DNA from: an uncultured Collinsella sp. | GTDB lineage: Bacteria > Actinomycetota > Coriobacteriia > Coriobacteriales > Coriobacteriaceae | Length of the DNA stretch: 7,894 bases | Direction of reading: 5' to 3' | NCBI GenBank assembly: GCA_934630375.1 | Contig: CAKTVQ010000043.1 | Span: 1 to 7,894, forward strand | In this document: one piece after another, positions 4,853-7,894 of the stretch | How the letters are laid out: every line of letters begins with the position of its first letter | Numbering within the stretch: position 1 is the stretch's first letter | Position numbers and translations under genes: made by a program | Notes under the pieces: generated by a model | Seen by the model: the letters and a program-made list of their open reading frames with translations, nothing else | What the model was told of the DNA's origin: nothing | Databases searched by the model: none

Positions 4853-5773
4853 TTACATGAAGCCGCAGACGCGACCGATGATGCCGATGGCGAAGAGGGC
4901 CAGGATGATGACGATCGGGCTGACCTTCTTCTTGAGGAGCTTGCAGACCAGCAGGGTCAGGCACACGGCGGCAAGGCCGGGGATGAGCTGATCGAGGTTA
5001 GCCTGAAGCGTGGTGACCTTCACCTGATCAAGGGCGTTAGCACCGATGGAGTTATACATCGTCAGTGCTTCCTTGACACCCTCAGAACCGGAGGGCAGAT
5101 TAGCCCAGTCGATAAAGGCGCCAGCAGACTGCGTGACCTTGGAGACGACCGGGGTGAAGGAGATGGACACCCAGCGCTCGACCAGGGCGCCGATGATGAA
5201 CATACCCAGGATAGAAGCGCCCTCGGTGACCTTGCCCATCAGACCGCCGGAGAGGTCCTTGGCGATGGAGGAGCCGACCTTGTATCCAAACTCCTGCGTG
5301 TACCACAGGAAGGCGTAACGGATGATGTTCCACGCGAAGAAGAACAGCAGCGGACCGGCGATGCTGCCGGACAGGGCCAAGGAAGCGCCCAGAGCGCCCA
5401 GAATCGGGCGAAGGGTGAACCAGAAAGCGGGGTCGCCGACGCCGGCGAGCGGGCCCATCATACCGACCTTGACGCCCTGAATGGCTACGTCGTCAATCGG
5501 AGCACCGTTGGCGCGCTCCTCCTCGAGAGCGAGGGTAACGCCAATGACGGGGGCGGAAACATAAGGGTGGGTGTTATAGAACTCCAGGTGGCGCTTAAGA
5601 GCGGCAATCTGGTCATCCTTGCTGGTGTAGAGCTTCTTGATCGCAGGGATCATTGCGAAGCACCAGCCGCCGTTCTGCATACGCTCGTAGTTCCACGAGC
5701 CCTGAAGGAACTGATGACGGAAGCAAACCTTCTTGCGGTCAGCCTTGGTGAGCTGAATCTTGTTCTCTGCCAT
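4853..5773 (-). CDS. manZ: PTS mannose-family transporter subunit IID
   Basis: Membrane subunit of a mannose/fructose/sorbose-family PTS permease that pairs with EIIC to move the sugar while EIIB phosphorylates it. The protein has 306 residues from the ATG at 5773, normal family length. EIID signatures are SWNYERMQNGGW (residues 26-37), HPYVSAPVIG (69-78) and VGMMGPLAGVGDPAFW (103-118). Hydrophobic segments follow: about 119-160, a short one around 190-205, and a C-terminal span ending close to the last Met. The alternative GTG start at 5782 is rejected because AGGGGAG sits 8 bases before the ATG at 5773. It follows manY by 16 bases, and its Shine-Dalgarno abuts the manY stop, which suggests translational coupling. 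Sugar specificity (mannose, glucose, fructose or another) cannot be read from the sequence. Confidence 0.95.
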   Translation of the reverse strand: MAENKIQLTKADRKKVCFRHQFLQGSWNYERMQNGGWCFAMIPAIKKLYTSKDDQIAALKRHLEFYNTHPYVSAPVIGVTLALEEERANGAPIDDVAIQGVKVGMMGPLAGVGDPAFWFTLRPILGALGASLALSGSIAGPLLFFFAWNIIRYAFLWYTQEFGYKVGSSIAKDLSGGLMGKVTEGASILGMFIIGALVERWVSISFTPVVSKVTQSAGAFIDWANLPSGSEGVKEALTMYNSIGANALDQVKVTTLQANLDQLIPGLAAVCLTLLVCKLLKKKVSPIVIILALFAIGIIGRVCGFM

Positions 5774-5789
5774 ATGTATCACTCCCCTC

Positions 5790-6608
5790 CTACTCGTAAT
5801 CGTTCAGAATGTCGCCGAGCGGGTCGCCGGAGCCACCGCCCATGCCGCCACCCTGCTTGGCCAGATCCTTAAGGCCAAGGTAGATGAGGGCAAGGGAGAT
5901 GCCGATGAGGCCAAGGGCGATCAGCGTGAGCTGAGGGATGGCAGCAAGGACAAAGCCGAGGACGAAGAACGGCCAGGTCTCCTTGGTGGCCATCATGTTG
6001 ATGACCATGGCGTAACCGACGGAAGCGACCATGCCGCCGCCGACAGCCATGCCGCCGGACAGCCAGTCGGGCATAGCGTTCAGCGCGTTGGTAACAGCCT
6101 CGGCCGGGATGATGCACAGAAGTACTGCCGGGATGGCGATACGAAGGCCCTGCATGAGGATGGCAGCATACTGCCAGCGCTCGATGCCGGCGAAGTCGCC
6201 CTTCTCGGCGCAACCGTCCATGGCGTGAGCGATAGCGGTTGCCAGGGTACGGCAGATCATGGTCAGGAACAGACCAGCGACCGACAGCGGGACGGCAACG
6301 GCGATAGCGGCGGTAACGGCCTTGGCCGAATCAGTGGCGCCACCGTTGAGGGCGAGCACCATGATGATCGAAGAAGCGACCGAGGCCAAGGCGGCGTCAG
6401 GCGCGACGGCGGCGCCGACGTTAGCCCAGCCAAGGGCCATCATCTGGAGCGAACCGCCCAGGAGGATGCCCTCCTGAAGGTGACCGGTTACGAGACCGAT
6501 AAGCGTGCATGCCACGAGCGGCTGATGGAACTGGAACTCATCCAGAATGCCTTCCATACCGGCAAGCAACGCGACAATCGCAACAAGCAGAATAGTGATT
6601 GCAGACAT
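5790..6608 (-). CDS. manY: PTS mannose-family transporter subunit IIC
   Basis: The 272-residue polytopic membrane subunit that carries most of the sugar translocation path of the mannose-family permease. It starts MSAITILLVAIVALLAG and keeps family features: QPLVACTLIGLVTGHLQEG (residues about 29-47), GGSLQMMALGWANVGAAVAPDAA (about 51-73) and PDWLSGGMAVGGGMVASVGYA in the second half. About six or seven hydrophobic segments are visible. It ends in a Gly-rich cytoplasmic tail with GDPLGDILNDYE, as in related EIIC proteins. The ATG at 6608 has AAAGGAGGG (6625-6617) nine bases upstream. It lies 18 bases after the manX stop and is co-transcribed with manX and manZ. Confidence 0.95.
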   Translation of the reverse strand: MSAITILLVAIVALLAGMEGILDEFQFHQPLVACTLIGLVTGHLQEGILLGGSLQMMALGWANVGAAVAPDAALASVASSIIMVLALNGGATDSAKAVTAAIAVAVPLSVAGLFLTMICRTLATAIAHAMDGCAEKGDFAGIERWQYAAILMQGLRIAIPAVLLCIIPAEAVTNALNAMPDWLSGGMAVGGGMVASVGYAMVINMMATKETWPFFVLGFVLAAIPQLTLIALGLIGISLALIYLGLKDLAKQGGGMGGGSGDPLGDILNDYE

Positions 6609-6626
6609 GTATCGGACCCTCCTTTA

Positions 6627-7616
6627 CTATGCTTGAGCGGCCAGTTCGGCCTTGGCTTTCTTCAACATGGCGTCGAGATCCTCGGAGGAATCCGAAGGAA
6701 CCTTGCGGACCTCGAACTTGACGCCCTTGGCCTTGAGGGCCTCGAGAGTCTTAACGTCGTCATCGCCCATAGCGACGGCGTTGGTGACGACGACCTTGCC
6801 CTTGGAGTGAGCCATGGAACCGATGTTGACTTCCTTGATGTCGACGCCGGCCTCGATGGCCCTGAGCAGATCCTGCGGGTTCTCGAAGAGCAGCATGGCC
6901 TTGGTGTCACCAAAGCGCGTGTCCTTGACGACCTCGGCCATCTTCTTGATGGGCACGACGTTGGCATGGACTCCCGGAGGGGCAGCCTGCTCGATCATGG
7001 TCTTGCGGAGCTCGTCGTGAGCAACGCCGTCGGAAACCACGATGATGCGGTTGGGGTTGATCTGCTTGGTCCACGTGGTGGCCACCTGACCATGAAGCAG
7101 ACGGGTGTCGATACGGACGTGGGCGATCTTGATGTGCCCGTCGCCGATGACCGTTCCCGGAGGGATGGCGCCTGCAGGAGCAGCGGCGGCCGCAGCCGGC
7201 TTCTTCTCCTCGGGCTCCAGAGACTCGGGCTTGACGCGCACGCCAGCCTTAGCCTCAGTCACGAGATGTTTTGCGATCGCATGTGCAGTGTTCTTTGCGT
7301 CAAAGCGCTGCGAATATGCCTCGATGAGCATAGGCAGGTTGACACCGGTGACGATAGCCCAGGAATCGTGGCCCTCGATGAGCCCGCTGATCTGGTTGAA
7401 CGGCGTGCCGCCCCACAGATCAACGAGGAAGAGCACCTGCTCCTGGTCCTCGAAGGAAGCGACTGCTTCCTCGACCTTGGCACGGAAGTCGTCGGGGCCC
7501 ATGCTCGGCTCGAGCGAGACCACGGCTACAGACGGCTGATCGCCAAAGACCATCGAGCCCGTCTGCTTGATTCCAGCCGCCAAGTCACCATGGCTAGCAA
7601 GAACAATACTTACCAT
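6627..7616 (-). CDS. manX: PTS mannose-family fused EIIAB component
   Basis: A cytoplasmic phosphotransfer protein of 329 residues. The EIIA domain (about 1-125) starts VSIVLASHGDLA, with the phospho-acceptor His9 in SHGDLA, and has LVDLWGGTPFNQ (64-75). An Ala/Pro/Glu-rich linker (about 128-155) leads to the EIIB domain (about 160-329). Its RIDTRLLHGQVATTW motif (168-182) holds the second phospho-acceptor, His175. Phosphate passes from HPr to His9, then His175, then the incoming sugar at EIIC/EIID. I chose the ATG at 7616 because AAGGAGG (7630-7624) lies seven bases upstream; the GTG at 7619 adds one residue but is less well placed. It is first in the operon manX-manY-manZ. No sigma-54 promoter of the LevR type is visible upstream. 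Confidence 0.96.
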   Translation of the reverse strand: MVSIVLASHGDLAAGIKQTGSMVFGDQPSVAVVSLEPSMGPDDFRAKVEEAVASFEDQEQVLFLVDLWGGTPFNQISGLIEGHDSWAIVTGVNLPMLIEAYSQRFDAKNTAHAIAKHLVTEAKAGVRVKPESLEPEEKKPAAAAAAPAGAIPPGTVIGDGHIKIAHVRIDTRLLHGQVATTWTKQINPNRIIVVSDGVAHDELRKTMIEQAAPPGVHANVVPIKKMAEVVKDTRFGDTKAMLLFENPQDLLRAIEAGVDIKEVNIGSMAHSKGKVVVTNAVAMGDDDVKTLEALKAKGVKFEVRKVPSDSSEDLDAMLKKAKAELAAQA

Positions 7617-7663
7617 CACATAACCTCCTTTTTGTCTACGTATTTCCTACACGACATGAACGA

Positions 7664-7669
7664 AGTATA
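7664..7669 (-). promoter_or_regulatory. Candidate -10 box of the manXYZ operon
   Basis: TATACT on the minus strand (7669-7664) lies 47 bases upstream of the manX ATG, predicting a leader of about 40 bases. No TTGACA-like box is found 16-18 bases further upstream, so the promoter may need an activator. A competing hexamer, CATAAT, lies at 7692-7687. Confidence 0.4.
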
Positions 7670-7894
7670 CCTGTTTGGATTGTGGAATTATGGCTGAATC
7701 CGCAAAAGGTTGAATTATTTGTTTAAACGTCTAAGTTTGTTACAAGTTGATTACGTTGCTATTTTTCGACTCATTTCCCACTAAAGCGTCGCTCATCAAG
7801 TCATGTATTTTACAGATACAAGCATGCTGTTCATTGATACCGATTTTAAGCAAGTGCGAATGCGCTTGTACTGCCGCTATTTTGTTTAAACAGA
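7670..7894. other. Gene-free AT-rich region upstream of manXYZ with two GTTTAAAC palindromes
   Basis: No coding region is supported here on either strand. The 11-mer TTTGTTTAAAC occurs twice (7718-7728 and 7881-7891), each containing the self-complementary octamer GTTTAAAC. Around the second copy the palindrome extends to TGTTTAAACA. Other short symmetric features are AGCATGCT (7821-7828) and an imperfect stem at 7851-7868. These are possible sites for regulators of the PTS operon or of an unseen gene beyond the right edge. Confidence 0.4.

Noticed and set aside
4847..5872. Plus-strand open frame opposite manZ
   Set aside because: It is an antisense shadow of a clear EIID gene and has no Shine-Dalgarno or domain signature.
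5760..7697. Long plus-strand open frame of about 645 codons opposite manX and manY
   Set aside because: The minus strand encodes textbook EIIAB and EIIC with strong ribosome binding sites. The plus-strand product has only a low-complexity Asp/Gly/His-rich composition.
7620..7894. Sigma-54 (-24/-12) promoter for a LevR-type mannose PTS operon
   Set aside because: I found no TGGCAC-N5-TTGC-like pair on the minus strand upstream of manX.

Overview
The window looks like part of a chromosome of a GC-rich, Gram-positive gut actinobacterium, most likely Coriobacteriia and plausibly Collinsella. This is inferred from three things: high GC in the long genes, a complete mannose-family PTS operon with an adjacent DUF956 (ManO) gene, and a wall-anchored protein ending in an LAQTG sorting motif. 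No rRNA or other marker gene is present, so the genus is a guess.

Left third (1-3311, minus strand): one very large Ala/Lys/Asp/Gln-rich surface protein. It has a signal peptide, a long coiled coil, a CAP/SCP-like domain, a second coiled coil of similar length, and an LAQTG anchor. The left edge of the window cuts it inside the membrane anchor. The layout matches PrgA/Sec10-type surface exclusion proteins of Firmicutes, in which a CAP-like domain sits at the tip of a folded-back coiled-coil stalk.

Middle (3312-4333): a divergent promoter region and a small, AT-richer XRE/Cro-C1 regulator on the plus strand. The two oppositely directed promoters overlap inside a 12-bp perfect inverted repeat, and the regulator appears to be translated from a leaderless or nearly leaderless mRNA. 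I infer that the regulator controls both itself and the surface protein. Next comes about 450 bp without a gene. It holds a GC-rich block of short inverted repeats, a hairpin that may be a terminator, and an AT-rich stretch with at least five same-orientation CCAAAATGG-like motifs spaced in rough multiples of 21-22 bp. A tRNA-Arg(CCT) gene on the minus strand closes this segment, with its own likely terminator. A perfect 20-bp inverted repeat lies between the tRNA and manO.

Right half (4334-7616, minus strand): a mannose/fructose/sorbose-family PTS permease operon in the order EIIAB (manX), EIIC (manY), EIID (manZ), with gaps of 16-18 bp and strong Shine-Dalgarno sites. An intrinsic terminator follows manZ, and then comes the DUF956 gene manO. 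EIIAB passes phosphate from HPr through two histidines to the sugar, which EIIC and EIID move across the membrane. The 275 bp upstream of manX (7620-7894) hold no gene, only a candidate -10 box and two GTTTAAAC palindromes.

The most interesting part is the regulator/surface-protein pair with its symmetric promoter, next to a tRNA and unexplained repeats. Together these suggest an acquired, switchable surface module.
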